Positions 51,676-60,569 of a DNA stretch of 64,000 nucleotides are shown in pieces. Location of the stretch: assembly GCA_964450685.1 (NCBI GenBank), contig CAYVDN010000002.1, forward strand, positions 56,433-120,432, given 5' to 3'. Below the pieces are notes generated by a model that had not been told where the DNA came from, made no database searches, and saw nothing but the letters and a program-made list of their open reading frames with translations. The number at the start of each line of letters is the position of its first letter. Within the stretch, counting starts at the first letter, position 1. A program made the translations under genes and the position numbers. The DNA comes from JBAOHV01 sp964450685. Its GTDB lineage: Bacteria; Actinomycetota; Acidimicrobiia; Acidimicrobiales; Microtrichaceae.

Positions 51676-51748
51676 CTGATCTACCTTCCTCTCCCCTCCC
51701 AGTATGGCAAGCGGAGGGACGGTCGGAGGTGCACGCCTCGGCGACCCG

Positions 51749-51754
51749 TACTAT
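51749..51754 (+). promoter_or_regulatory. -10 box of the LOG-family gene
   Basis: TACTAT lies 6 bases before GTG 51761; the message is probably leaderless. Confidence 0.5.
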
Positions 51755-51760
51755 CGAGTC

Positions 51761-52468
51761 GTGAACGACCGCTCCGCAGCTGCTGCCGGATACGAACCCA
51801 CCGCCGACCAGATCCTGTTGAGCGTGCCCGTCGAGTCAGCGGAGCACCCCGCAGAGGTCGCCCGCTTGACGAGGATCCATGACGAGATCGCCTCGGGGTT
51901 CGCGGCACTGACCGGGCTCGGTCCGGCGGTGTCGGTTTTCGGGTCCGCACGCACACCGCACGACCACCCTTCCTACGAGCTCGCACGAAGGACCGCTCGT
52001 GAGCTGGGTGAAGCCGGCTACGCGATCATCACCGGCGGCGGTCCGGGGATCATGGAGGCGGCCAACCGTGGAGCGCGCGATGCCGGAGTCACTTCGGTCG
52101 GGCTCAACATCGAACTCCCAGAGGAACAGGCGCCGAACGACTTCCTCGACCTGAGCCTGGACTTCCGCTACTTCTTCGCCCGCCGGCTCATGTTCGTGCG
52201 GTACGCCTCGGCTTTCGTGGTGCACCCCGGAGGCCTGGGGACGCTCGACGAACTGTTCGAGGCGTTGACGCTGATCCAGACAGCCAAGATCGACAGCTTC
52301 CCGGTCGCCCTCGTCGAGGAGGCCCACTGGCGGGGGCTGATCGACTGGATGCAGGACCGCCTGGTGGGCGACGGGCTGATCAAACCGGCGGACCTCACGC
52401 TGTTGCACGTGACAGACGAGTCCCCGGCAGTCGTCGAGCATGTGTCGCGGCACCGACCTGGGCAATGA
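51761..52468 (+). CDS. LOG-family (TIGR00730) nucleotide-binding protein
   Basis: A 235-residue lysine-decarboxylase-like fold protein. Family motifs are SVFGSARTP, ITGGGPGIMEAANRGA and the signature PGGLGTLDELFE, which with its Arg/Glu residues binds AMP and can cleave cytokinin riboside monophosphates. GTG 51761 is chosen because a TACTAT -10 box lies 6 bases upstream. An ATG at 51704 would add 19 residues. It lies just before the nonapeptide-repeat gene. Confidence 0.85.
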   Translation: MNDRSAAAAGYEPTADQILLSVPVESAEHPAEVARLTRIHDEIASGFAALTGLGPAVSVFGSARTPHDHPSYELARRTARELGEAGYAIITGGGPGIMEAANRGARDAGVTSVGLNIELPEEQAPNDFLDLSLDFRYFFARRLMFVRYASAFVVHPGGLGTLDELFEALTLIQTAKIDSFPVALVEEAHWRGLIDWMQDRLVGDGLIKPADLTLLHVTDESPAVVEHVSRHRPGQ

Positions 52469-52475
52469 TTCGTTG

Positions 52476-53393
52476 GTGAGCGAGGCACCAGACGAGGACG
52501 AGGTCGATCCTCAGCCGAAGAACGAAGATTCGTGGGGCGTCGACGCGGCGCTCGGAGCCGCGGCGATCGCCGCTCGCACCGCCGGCGACGTCGCCGGCGC
52601 TGTCGGTGGCTCTGTTCCCGGTCGTGTGGCCGAGAGTGCCGCCCGCTGGGTCACCCGTCCCCTGTCGCGCCAGGGCCAACAGGTACGCCACCGCATCGAG
52701 GAGGAAGGCCTGCCGGCGGCCCAGGAGGCGATCCGCAACGCCACCCCCGGGGTGGTCGACGCGGTCGACGTCAACGGTGTCCTGGCGGCGATCGACGTGA
52801 ACGCCCTGTTGGACCGGATCGACATCAACCGGCTGGTCGACCGCCTCGACGTCGGCGCGATCGTCGCGAAGGTCGACGTGAACGAACTCGTGTCCCAGGT
52901 GGATGTCAACGCGCTCGTCGCACAGGTGGACATCGATTCGATCGTCTCGAAGGTCGACGTCGACGCCCTGATCCAGAAAGTGGACATCGATTCGCTGCTC
53001 GCCCGGATCGACGTCGATGCGCTCGTGGCCTCGATCGACCTGACGGCTCTGCTCGAGCGCATCGACCTGAACATGCTGGTCGGGCGCATAGATCTGGACC
53101 AGCTGTTGGCCACTGTCGACATCAACGCGTTGCTCCAACAGCTCGACATGGATGCGCTCGTCGCCAACACCGAGCTGGGCAGCATCATCGCCCAGTCGAC
53201 AAGCGGAGTCGCGTCCGAGGCGCTCGACGCGGTACGCAGCCAGGGTGTCGGCATGGACGCGTTCATCGCCAGACTCGCCAACAGGATCCTGGGTCGTGAA
53301 CTCGAGTCGCTGCCGGCCGGCCCTCAGATGCTCATCGACGCACAGCTCGCACTTCCCCCCGCAGCCGGCGATCAGAACGGATCGACGACATGA
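52476..53393 (+). CDS. Nonapeptide-repeat protein (unknown family)
   Basis: A 305-residue protein. An acidic start (SEAPDEDEVDPQPKNEDSW) is followed by a Gly/Ala-rich helix-like region (about 22-90). Then sixteen tandem units of exactly nine residues occupy about 97-240, with consensus [VIL]-D-[VIL]-[ND]-x-[LVI]-[VLI]-x-x, such as VDVNALVAQ and IDLNMLVGR. A C-terminal region of about 60 residues follows. No signal peptide or membrane segment. The RDD membrane protein gene starts 10 bases downstream. No function is known to me. Confidence 0.82.
   Translation: MSEAPDEDEVDPQPKNEDSWGVDAALGAAAIAARTAGDVAGAVGGSVPGRVAESAARWVTRPLSRQGQQVRHRIEEEGLPAAQEAIRNATPGVVDAVDVNGVLAAIDVNALLDRIDINRLVDRLDVGAIVAKVDVNELVSQVDVNALVAQVDIDSIVSKVDVDALIQKVDIDSLLARIDVDALVASIDLTALLERIDLNMLVGRIDLDQLLATVDINALLQQLDMDALVANTELGSIIAQSTSGVASEALDAVRSQGVGMDAFIARLANRILGRELESLPAGPQMLIDAQLALPPAAGDQNGSTT
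52764..53195. repeat. Sixteen-unit 27-base tandem repeat (coding)
   Basis: The region encodes sixteen consecutive 9-residue units without any insertion or deletion. The units have diverged at DNA level, but hydrophobic positions 1, 3, 6, 7 and the Asp at position 2 are kept. Confidence 0.85.
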
Positions 53394-53403
53394 GGGCGAC
53401 GAA

Positions 53404-53940
53404 ATGAAGACCACGGCCGATCCGGAGCTGGCGGTAAGCCTCCAGGGCCACTACGCGGGGGCAGTCACCCGCCTGGCGGCTTTCGCCGTCGACCAGGCCG
53501 TCGCCACGTCCGCGTTCGCGCTGGGTAGCGCCATCGTGGCCTGGGTACTGCAGCTCGCGACCGGTGGTGAGCTCACCTGGAACCCGCCGCCGTGGCTCAC
53601 CGGCCTGCTCTACGTCGGCTGGCTGTTCCTCTACTACGCGTACCCGTGGTCGGTCAGCGGCAAAACGTTCGGCATGGCGCTACTCGGGATCCGGGTCGTA
53701 CGTGCCGACGGCTCCGCCTCCACACCCCGCAACGGCACTCTGCGGACAGTCGCTCTGCCGCTCAGCTTCCTGATTCTCGGCCTGGGGTTCGTGCCGATAA
53801 TCACCGGTCGGCACCGCCGTGCTCTACACGACCTGATCGCCGGGACTGCTGTCGTCTACTCGTGGGATGCCCGAGCTGCACGGCTCCGGTTCCTTGCTCG
53901 GCACCAGCCGCCCGATGAGACCGTTACCACGGGAACCTGA
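53404..53940 (+). CDS. RDD-family membrane protein
   Basis: A 178-residue RDD-domain protein. The family's Arg-Asp-Asp pattern appears as VTRLAAFAVDQAVA near residues 20-33, then about three membrane segments, with SVSGKTFGMALLGIRVV and GRHRRALHDLIAGTAVV as the conserved RDD blocks. The substrate or role of RDD proteins is generally unknown; some are transport-linked. A GAGGG ribosome site precedes ATG 53404, 10 bases after the nonapeptide-repeat gene, so the two are probably one operon. Confidence 0.88.
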   Translation: MKTTADPELAVSLQGHYAGAVTRLAAFAVDQAVATSAFALGSAIVAWVLQLATGGELTWNPPPWLTGLLYVGWLFLYYAYPWSVSGKTFGMALLGIRVVRADGSASTPRNGTLRTVALPLSFLILGLGFVPIITGRHRRALHDLIAGTAVVYSWDARAARLRFLARHQPPDETVTTGT

Positions 53941-54051
53941 CGGGCCCAGGTCCGGCACCGCTCCGACATTTCTGGTCGGGCTGAGCTGCACTGCTCGATA
54001 CGCTGGCCCGGCCCGGCTGTGAGAGCAGCGAACAACGAGGAAGGCCCCGAC

Positions 54052-56067
54052 ATGCCCAAGGTGTCGTTCGAGCAACTCCAGAAGGTCGCAACGGTCTTCT
54101 CACCGTTGTCGGGATCGCCGGGATCGCCGCTCGAGACCACGCAGTGGCTCCGGTCCCTCCAGCCGTCGCTCATGCCACGGACGTCGCTGCACCAGGGTGC
54201 CGCGTCGGGTGCTGTGATCCTGGCCGCTCGCGCTGCCAGCAACCGAGTCGACCGGCTGGCGGACCGACTGACTCCCAACGAGGACTCGCTGGCCCAGCGC
54301 ATCGCAGTGCGGGCGGCGATCGTCGGAGTCGGGTACGGGATGCGCAGGCTCCCCGACGAGGACGACACCGCGTGGCCAGCAGCTCTCGCACGCATGGGGG
54401 GCGAACTCATCGAGGGCGGGGCGACCGGTGGGATCATCTACGAGGTCATGACCGCCGCAAGGGGACGCGCCAGCTCGACGCGTCGCGGCGCCGGGTTCAC
54501 CATGGCGGCGACAGCTGCCGCGTTCTCGTTCGCTCTCTTCAAGTCCCGCTCCTACCTGCGTGACCGCCGCGAGTTCTTCACCGACGACTTCGACAAACTG
54601 TCGCTCAACCTCAACAAGACCGTCGCCGTCACAGCCGGAGTCACCGCTGTCGGCACCGGAATGGGCTACGGCCACAAGGCAACCCGGCACGGTTTCGAGG
54701 CGTTCTTCGGACCCGGACTGGTACACACGGCCCTCGCCCGCAGCGTCAACAACGCCGCTTGGGCAGCTGCGTTGACGGGGCTCTACTGGGCGGGGATCTC
54801 CAAGGTCGGCGCCGCCAACGAGAAGGTCGACCCCGGCTACACCCTCCCGCCCACGACGCCTCTGGTGTCGGGCAGCGCGGAGAGCATCTGCCCGTTCGAC
54901 CAGCTCGGCCAGCAGGGGCGCCGCTACGTGACCGACGTGCTGCCTCCCGACCTGATCTCCGAGACCATGGGCGAGCCCGCCGTCCACCCGATCCGCGTGT
55001 TCGTCGGGTTCAACCAGCAGCCCCTGTACACGTCGGGCCGCGCCGAGACTGCGCTGGAGGAGATGGAACGGACCGGCGCCTACGACCGCGGCACGATCCT
55101 GCTCGTCTGCCCCACCGGCACCGGCTGGGTCGACCACACCATGATCGAGGCCGCCGAGCTGTTCACCCGCGGCGACCTGGCGACTGTGTGCATCCAGTAC
55201 GGCCGCTACCCGTCCTTCCTGTCACTGCAGAAGGTGCGCGCCGGTCGCCGCCAGTTCCGCAACCTCGTCTGGGGCGTCCGCCAGAGGGTCCGGGCGATGC
55301 CCGAAGATCAGCGGCCACGGGTCCTGGTCTTCGGTGAGAGCCTGGGTGCGTGGGCGTCCTCGGACTGCATCATGCGCCTCGGCGTGGAGGGTCTGGACCA
55401 CTACGGCGTCGACCGGGCGCTCTGGTTCGGCATGCCCGAACTGGCCCGCTGGTCGGCTGCCGGTCTGGATCGACCGGGGCAGCTGACCCCCGAGGGCACC
55501 GTCGGCGTGTTCGACCGCTGGGAGGAGCTCGCAGAGTTGACCCCCGAGGAACGGGACGCCTTGCGGATCGTGCAGCTCAGCCACGACAACGATCCGATCA
55601 CGCTGCTCACCCCCACACTGCTCTACCGTTCACCGGACTGGCTGGAAGAACCCCGCGGACGCAATGTCCCGGGCGGTCAGCGTTGGTATCCGGTGGTGAC
55701 CGGAGTGCAGACGATGATCGACGCGGCCAACGCCATGCGTAACAGCCCGGGCGAGTTCCGCAGCACCGGCCACGACTACCGCGCCGACACCGCCCGTTTC
55801 GTCGCGGAGGGATACAGACTTCCCTACACCGAGGAGCAGCTAGCGGCCGTCGAGGACCTCCTACGCCGGCTGGAGCGGGAGCGGGAGGGCCGCATCAAGG
55901 CTCCGACGGACGCCACCGACACCGTGCCCGCACCGGCTCACCGGACCGAGCACCACAAGCAGGCTCCGCACCTCCCGAAGCTGAGCGGTCGCCGTACCAA
56001 GGGCGCGGACTGGTTGACCGACATGACGGAGCTGGCCGGGACTGCGTCGCGCCGAATCCAGGGCTGA
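54052..56067 (+). CDS. PF10081-type alpha/beta-hydrolase with membrane N-terminus
   Basis: A 671-residue protein. The N-terminal 250 residues contain several weakly hydrophobic, Ala/Gly-rich segments likely to be in the membrane. The C-terminal half is an alpha/beta-hydrolase with the nucleophile elbow FGESLGAWASSD, upstream VFVGFNQQPLY, and downstream LSHDNDPITLL for the acid. This layout matches PF10081 (Abhydrolase_9), which is mainly actinobacterial and of unknown substrate. ATG 54052 has a GAGGAAGG site. Confidence 0.82.
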   Translation: MPKVSFEQLQKVATVFSPLSGSPGSPLETTQWLRSLQPSLMPRTSLHQGAASGAVILAARAASNRVDRLADRLTPNEDSLAQRIAVRAAIVGVGYGMRRLPDEDDTAWPAALARMGGELIEGGATGGIIYEVMTAARGRASSTRRGAGFTMAATAAAFSFALFKSRSYLRDRREFFTDDFDKLSLNLNKTVAVTAGVTAVGTGMGYGHKATRHGFEAFFGPGLVHTALARSVNNAAWAAALTGLYWAGISKVGAANEKVDPGYTLPPTTPLVSGSAESICPFDQLGQQGRRYVTDVLPPDLISETMGEPAVHPIRVFVGFNQQPLYTSGRAETALEEMERTGAYDRGTILLVCPTGTGWVDHTMIEAAELFTRGDLATVCIQYGRYPSFLSLQKVRAGRRQFRNLVWGVRQRVRAMPEDQRPRVLVFGESLGAWASSDCIMRLGVEGLDHYGVDRALWFGMPELARWSAAGLDRPGQLTPEGTVGVFDRWEELAELTPEERDALRIVQLSHDNDPITLLTPTLLYRSPDWLEEPRGRNVPGGQRWYPVVTGVQTMIDAANAMRNSPGEFRSTGHDYRADTARFVAEGYRLPYTEEQLAAVEDLLRRLEREREGRIKAPTDATDTVPAPAHRTEHHKQAPHLPKLSGRRTKGADWLTDMTELAGTASRRIQG

Positions 56068-56073
56068 GGCAGT

Positions 56074-56093
56074 TCAGCAGCTGAGGCTGCTGA
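56074..56093. terminator. Bidirectional hairpin between convergent genes
   Basis: TCAGCAGC-TGAG-GCTGCTGA, a perfect 8-bp stem with a 4-base loop, between the hydrolase stop (56067) and the HTH/PLD-like stop (56100). No U-tract. Confidence 0.6.
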
Positions 56094-56099
56094 GGCGGT

Positions 56100-56870
56100 T
56101 CAGGCGGCGTGCTTGGCCGGACGGCGGCCGGGCTTGTAGGTCGCCAGACGTTCCGATGTCTTCCAGACCATGCGGTAGTAGCGGCGCACTTCCTCGCCCA
56201 TGTCGACCGGCTCCGAAACGACCGTCGTCCCACCGCCGACCGAGTGGGCGATGCCGCCGATCTGGAGCACTCGGTCTCCGTCGATGACGTGGCGATCGTG
56301 CACCGCTGCCGCCGGCGCCATGCGGAGGCGCAGCTTGGTGACGCGGTTGCGCAGCGACTCGACGAAGTCCACCAGGTCGTCCAGGTCGGTGCTGTCGATC
56401 CTGTCGCTCACCAGCACCTTGGTCACCTCGGTGTGTACCACCAGATATTCGAGCTGGGCTCGACGGCAGTAGGGGTCCACGACCATCGGCCTATCGAGAG
56501 CGGCGATGCGTCCGACCACCCGGGCGAACGCCAGCGGATCACTGGAACGCAGGTCGGTGTCGAGCACCTCGAACAACGGTGTCTCCTCGGGGTGCATCCC
56601 GAGCGCGCTGACGGCCAGGCGGCCCAGTTCGGTAGGCGCTATCCGTTGTGCATCGACCTCTTCCACGAGACCGCGCCGGATGAGAGAGCTGATCGCTCCT
56701 TCGGCGAAGTTCGCGTCACGGCCGGTCAGCCCCGCCACGACGCTCAGAGCTGCCGGTCGGCGGGGTTGCGCCAGACGGCGAAGCTCCTTGCGCGTCAGGG
56801 TCCCGCCTACCTCGTTGAGCCTCACCGCCCAGAGAAGGAGCCTGTGCGACTCCTCGTCGAGAAGATCCAT
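56100..56870 (-). CDS. HTH protein with a PLD-like C-terminus
   Basis: A 256-residue protein. The N-terminal half looks like a winged helix (LTRKELRRLAQPRRPAALSVVAGL, IRRGLVEEVDAQRIAPTELGRL). The C-terminal half has alternating strands and VHDRHVIDGDRVLQIGGIAHSVGG, which recalls the second half of a phospholipase D fold (HD/HxR..D) without a full HKD motif. Such proteins occur as DNA-binding regulators. The assignment is by pattern only. A TAGCGT box lies 7 bases before ATG 56870; an upstream GTG at 56942 is in frame. Confidence 0.65.
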   Translation of the reverse strand: MDLLDEESHRLLLWAVRLNEVGGTLTRKELRRLAQPRRPAALSVVAGLTGRDANFAEGAISSLIRRGLVEEVDAQRIAPTELGRLAVSALGMHPEETPLFEVLDTDLRSSDPLAFARVVGRIAALDRPMVVDPYCRRAQLEYLVVHTEVTKVLVSDRIDSTDLDDLVDFVESLRNRVTKLRLRMAPAAAVHDRHVIDGDRVLQIGGIAHSVGGGTTVVSEPVDMGEEVRRYYRMVWKTSERLATYKPGRRPAKHAA

Positions 56871-56877
56871 GTGGCCC

Positions 56878-56883
56878 ACGCTA
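56878..56883 (-). promoter_or_regulatory. -10 box of the HTH/PLD-like gene
   Basis: TAGCGT on the minus strand, 7 bases before ATG 56870. Confidence 0.5.
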
Positions 56884-56950
56884 GAGGTGGGATCGGTCCA
56901 CTCCTCGTCTTTCGGGAGAGGTTTTCCGTCACTGGCCGTCACCTGCGCGG

Positions 56951-57454
56951 TCAGCGACCGGTCGGCCCACCTGGCGGGCCGACCGCGTCACGATCGAGCT
57001 GCCCTGTTCGCAGGAATCTGTCGCGACGCTCGGAGTCATCGAGCCCGAATCGGCGCCATGCCCAGACACCCATGCCGATGGCGACGAGCTCCATGACCAG
57101 CGACATGGGCCCGCGTGAGAGCTCGAACGCCTCTCCCCATCCCGGGTCGACGCCCAGAGCAGGCCACCAGAACGTGTCGGCGCGGGTCCATGACAGATCG
57201 AGCACCAGGTGCAGGTACATCCCGATCGGCAGGCCCAGCCACTGTCGACGAATCAGTCGCCGACCCCGCGTCGCCAGCATGACGACCGCCAGCACGAGCG
57301 TCGGGAGGAGCAACGAGTGCAGTGGGCCGGCGCCGAACGGAACCTCGGCCACGGGGATGACTGCGCCCAGCGCGACCATTCGGTAGTCGATCGCCGGGCT
57401 CTGGAACACCGCCCAGGTGATGACGATGCTCATCACGACGAACCAGATCAGCAC
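56951..57454 (-). CDS. Integral membrane protein (metal-hydrolase-like)
   Basis: A 167-residue protein with about four hydrophobic segments and, between them, IGMYLHLVLDLSWTRADTFWWP. The H-x3-D pattern recalls the YdjM/DUF457 membrane-bound metal-dependent hydrolases, though the full motif set is not visible. GTG 57454 is the best start given the length; the frame opens earlier within the upstream gene. It follows the zinc-ribbon gene by 16 bases. Confidence 0.65.
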   Translation of the reverse strand: MLIWFVVMSIVITWAVFQSPAIDYRMVALGAVIPVAEVPFGAGPLHSLLLPTLVLAVVMLATRGRRLIRRQWLGLPIGMYLHLVLDLSWTRADTFWWPALGVDPGWGEAFELSRGPMSLVMELVAIGMGVWAWRRFGLDDSERRDRFLRTGQLDRDAVGPPGGPTGR

Positions 57455-57470
57455 GGTGACACGATCTGTT

Positions 57471-58184
57471 TCAGCGGACCAGGATCCGCATGCACTCCGG
57501 ACAGTGCACCAACGCGTCCGCGGGAGCTCGGCGCACGTCCTCGAGCTCTGCTGACGGGATCTCCAAGTGGCAGCCCTCGCACCGGGCGCCGTGCAGGCGT
57601 GCCACCGCCACCCCGCCGAGCGATGCTCGTAACGGCTCATAGGCTGCCATCAGCTCAACCGGAACAGCGGCGGACGCAGTCTCCCGATCGGAGCCGAGCC
57701 GGTCGAGTTCGGCGTCCAGCTCGGCGAGCGCCACGATCAGCTCGGAGTCCAACACGTCACGTTCGGCATTGAGCTCGGACAGCACACCCTCGTGCTGCGC
57801 CAGTTCCGCCTCGACCGGTTCAGCCTGCTCCATCAGTTCCAGCGCACGGTCCTCGAAGTCCCCCTGACGCTGGCGGAGCTGTGCCAGTTCCTCTTGGAGC
57901 GACTCGAGTTCCTTGTGGGCGACCACGCTGCCGTCGTACATGGAGGCATCGACCGCCCTGGCCTTGTCCTCCAGCAGAGAAGCGTGGTCCTCGGCCTCCT
58001 TCTGCTCGACGCGGATCCGGTGCAGCCGTGCAGACACCTCGTCACGGAGCCCCACGACCTCGTAGGTCCGCAGTCCCAGCTTCTCCAGCGACTGGAGCAC
58101 GGGCAGCGTCGCCCGCCTGTGCCGTAGCTGATCGATGGCGGTGTCCAGGTCCTGAACGCTGAGCAGATCGTCGAGAGCAGCCAC
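57471..58184 (-). CDS. CdsZ-like coiled-coil zinc-ribbon protein
   Basis: A 237-residue protein of the DUF164/C4-zinc-ribbon type. The first 180 residues are a long coiled coil (ELESLQEELAQLRQRQ). The C-terminus carries CEGCHLEIP and HCPECMR, two CxxC pairs for zinc. Family members are found across bacteria, often near RNase HI genes, and are thought to bind nucleic acid; no function is proven here. GTG 58184 lies 6 bases after a TAGGGT -10 box. Confidence 0.88.
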   Translation of the reverse strand: MAALDDLLSVQDLDTAIDQLRHRRATLPVLQSLEKLGLRTYEVVGLRDEVSARLHRIRVEQKEAEDHASLLEDKARAVDASMYDGSVVAHKELESLQEELAQLRQRQGDFEDRALELMEQAEPVEAELAQHEGVLSELNAERDVLDSELIVALAELDAELDRLGSDRETASAAVPVELMAAYEPLRASLGGVAVARLHGARCEGCHLEIPSAELEDVRRAPADALVHCPECMRILVR

Positions 58185-58190
58185 GAGCGA

Positions 58191-58196
58191 ACCCTA
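58191..58196 (-). promoter_or_regulatory. -10 box of the CdsZ-like gene
   Basis: TAGGGT on the minus strand, 6 bases before GTG 58184. Confidence 0.5.
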
Positions 58197-58240
58197 GGCC
58201 GCCGTGCACCGCGACTGTGTCGCTGCGGACGAAAGCGCAA

Positions 58241-60424
58241 TCAGTCAGCGAGTGTCGTCGGCGACGACCCACCGTCGCTCGAGCCCTCATCGGCCGAGCC
58301 CCCGTCGGTCGACCCACCGCCGCCGGCTCCCCCGGTGTCGCTGCTGGCAACGGTCGTGGTCGACCGGGTGCTCCCGCCCCGGTTGCTGGAGGTCGAGCGG
58401 GAACCGGAGCTGGAACTCGAGCTCGACCGAGTCGCGTACTTGCTCCAGGGGTCCTTGATCGAGGTGGTACGACCGTTGGAGCTCGGCGGGGTGAACTTCG
58501 TGACAGGCGTGCCCTCCAGATAGGGCGCCATGAACTCGTGCCACACCTTTCCGGCAGCGGTGCCGCCCTGAACCCGCCCACCCTTCATATCGATCGTGCC
58601 GGCAGGTTTGCCGATCCAGACCGCTACAGCGATCTCCGGCGTGAAGCCGACGAACCAGACGTCGGCGTTGCCGCCGTCATCGAGTTCGTTCGTGCCGGTC
58701 TTGCCCGCAGCTGGTCGCCGGTCCGGCAACGAGCCGCCCTTGTAGGTGCCACCGGACACGACCCCGCTCAGCGCCACAGTCGCCTGCCGGGCGACCTCGA
58801 CCGGTATGGCCTGCTCCTCGCTCGGCTCGTGCTCGTAGAGCACATTCCCGTCACGGTCCTCCACCTTCGTGACGAAGTGAGCGGCGTTGAACACTCCGTC
58901 GTTGGCGATCGCCGCGTAAGCCGCCGCCATCTCCAGCGGACGGACCGTGGTGCTACCGAGAGTGAGCGACGGGATGTCGCCCGCGTCATCGGCCAGGGTC
59001 GAGATCCCCAGTCGTCGGGCGACATCGACCACCTGGTCTCCGCCGACAGCGGCCTGGAGCCGCACGAAAGCGCAGTTGTTCGACGAAGCCGTCGCACGCG
59101 TCAGGTCCGTGTACCCGCCGCGACATCCGGACGGCCAGGTGCTGACACTCCGGGGCAGTCCCCAGTCGTCGTAGAGCGACCGGGGCGCGGGCGATGCCGA
59201 GATGCTGGAGCGGAGGCCGTAGCCCTCCTCGAGCGCGGCGATGAGGGTGAACGTCTTGAACGACGAGCCGGGGCTCCGCCCGACCGCCGGTGCTGCCAGC
59301 TCGACGACTCCCTTGCCTTCGATCGTGGTCTCGCCGACCGCCGCGCGTACCGCACCGGACCCTGGTTCGACTGCCACGACAACAGCCATCGAGTCGGGGT
59401 TCTGTGCCTTGACTGGGCTTTCGTTCGAGGCGACGGCTGCCAGGAACTGCGCCCTGGGGTCCATCGTCGAGGTGATCTTCAGTCCACCGTTGAAGATCAG
59501 GTACCGCCGCAGCTCACGGGTGGGGGCGAGCCACTCGGCGTCGAGCAACTCGTCGCGTACGTGTCGCTCGAAGTACGACAGGTCCTGTGCCGAGGTGCTG
59601 GAACGGACACGTGTCACGTTGGTCGGCAGGGGTGCCATGTTGATCAGATCGGCCTCGGCCTGACCTATCAGTCCCTCGGCCATCATCCGGCGCACCACGA
59701 TCTCGCGCCGCTCCCGGGCGACGTCGGGATAGCGAACCGGGTCGTATGCAGAAGGGCTACGGATGAGCGAAGCGAGCACGGCCGCCTCCGCCCATCCGAC
59801 CTCGGAAGCGGGTTTGCCGAAGTACGTCTGTGCCGCCGCCTCAACTCCGTACGCCCCACGGCCCAGGTACACCTGGTTCAGGTACTGCTCGAGGATCCTG
59901 TCCTTGCACTCCGACTTCGTCGTCGCCTCGCAGTACTGCTGCTCGAGCTGCAGGGCCAGGCTCGCTTCCTTGAGCTTGCGGGTGAAGGACTGCTCGTCGC
60001 CCACCAGGCTCAGCTTGACCAGCTGCTGTGTGATCGTCGAGCCACCCTGGGACACACCGCCTGCGTCGCTGTTCGCCCGGAACGCACGCATTATCGACCG
60101 TGCGCTGACGCCGTCGTGCTCGTAGAAATCGGCGTCCTCCACCGCGAGGACCGTCGAGCGCAGCTCGGCGGAGATGTCGTCGAGCGACACGATCTGGCGG
60201 TTCTCCGCTCCCACGAGCTCGCCGATCGGGTCACCGTTCATGTCCAGCACGGTGCTGCCCTCGACCAAGTCCGGCAACACCACCCGGCTGGACGTGTTGA
60301 ACGACGCAGCGTCGGGCAGCTGCGAGACGGCAGGCACGAGCAGGCTCGTGACCATCGCCAGCGACGCGACGCCGAGAGCGACGATCAGAGCGAATCGCAA
60401 CAGGAGTTTGACGGGTCGAGGCAT
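58241..60424 (-). CDS. Class A penicillin-binding protein (bifunctional)
   Basis: A 727-residue PBP1-type enzyme. One membrane anchor (about 8-30) precedes a GT51 glycosyltransferase domain (EDADFYEH about 96-103, QGGSTITQQ about 126-134). The transpeptidase domain has SSFK (about 387-390), SSN (about 447-449) and KTG (about 574-576). The C-terminal 80 residues are Ser/Gly/Thr-rich low complexity. It makes and cross-links peptidoglycan. ATG 60424 is chosen over an upstream ATG. A perfect 10-bp inverted repeat touches the start codon. Confidence 0.95.
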   Translation of the reverse strand: MPRPVKLLLRFALIVALGVASLAMVTSLLVPAVSQLPDAASFNTSSRVVLPDLVEGSTVLDMNGDPIGELVGAENRQIVSLDDISAELRSTVLAVEDADFYEHDGVSARSIMRAFRANSDAGGVSQGGSTITQQLVKLSLVGDEQSFTRKLKEASLALQLEQQYCEATTKSECKDRILEQYLNQVYLGRGAYGVEAAAQTYFGKPASEVGWAEAAVLASLIRSPSAYDPVRYPDVARERREIVVRRMMAEGLIGQAEADLINMAPLPTNVTRVRSSTSAQDLSYFERHVRDELLDAEWLAPTRELRRYLIFNGGLKITSTMDPRAQFLAAVASNESPVKAQNPDSMAVVVAVEPGSGAVRAAVGETTIEGKGVVELAAPAVGRSPGSSFKTFTLIAALEEGYGLRSSISASPAPRSLYDDWGLPRSVSTWPSGCRGGYTDLTRATASSNNCAFVRLQAAVGGDQVVDVARRLGISTLADDAGDIPSLTLGSTTVRPLEMAAAYAAIANDGVFNAAHFVTKVEDRDGNVLYEHEPSEEQAIPVEVARQATVALSGVVSGGTYKGGSLPDRRPAAGKTGTNELDDGGNADVWFVGFTPEIAVAVWIGKPAGTIDMKGGRVQGGTAAGKVWHEFMAPYLEGTPVTKFTPPSSNGRTTSIKDPWSKYATRSSSSSSSGSRSTSSNRGGSTRSTTTVASSDTGGAGGGGSTDGGSADEGSSDGGSSPTTLAD

Positions 60425-60450
60425 CGGTTCACCGGACCGGCGGTGAACCG
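60425..60450 (-). promoter_or_regulatory. Perfect inverted repeat touching the PBP start codon
   Basis: CGGTTCACCG-N6-CGGTGAACCG: perfect 10-base arms with a 6-base loop. The element ends directly at the base before ATG 60424 on the minus strand. As RNA it would occlude the ribosome site; as DNA it is a 26-base operator-like palindrome. There is no visible Shine-Dalgarno in the hairpin. Confidence 0.85.
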
Positions 60451-60536
60451 GGCACAGCGTGGTAGGGGTCAAGGGCCTTGGAGGCCCCACTCAGGCTACC
60501 GGCGGGGCCGACCCAGGTCATCGCAGCACCCACGGC

Positions 60537-60542
60537 TAGGGT
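60537..60542 (+). promoter_or_regulatory. -10 box of the Gfo/Idh/MocA gene
   Basis: TAGGGT lies 27 bases before ATG 60570. Unlike most genes here it is followed by a short leader containing a GAGAGGGG ribosome site. Confidence 0.45.
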
Positions 60543-60569
60543 CGGCCCTACCTGAGAGGGGACTGGGAA

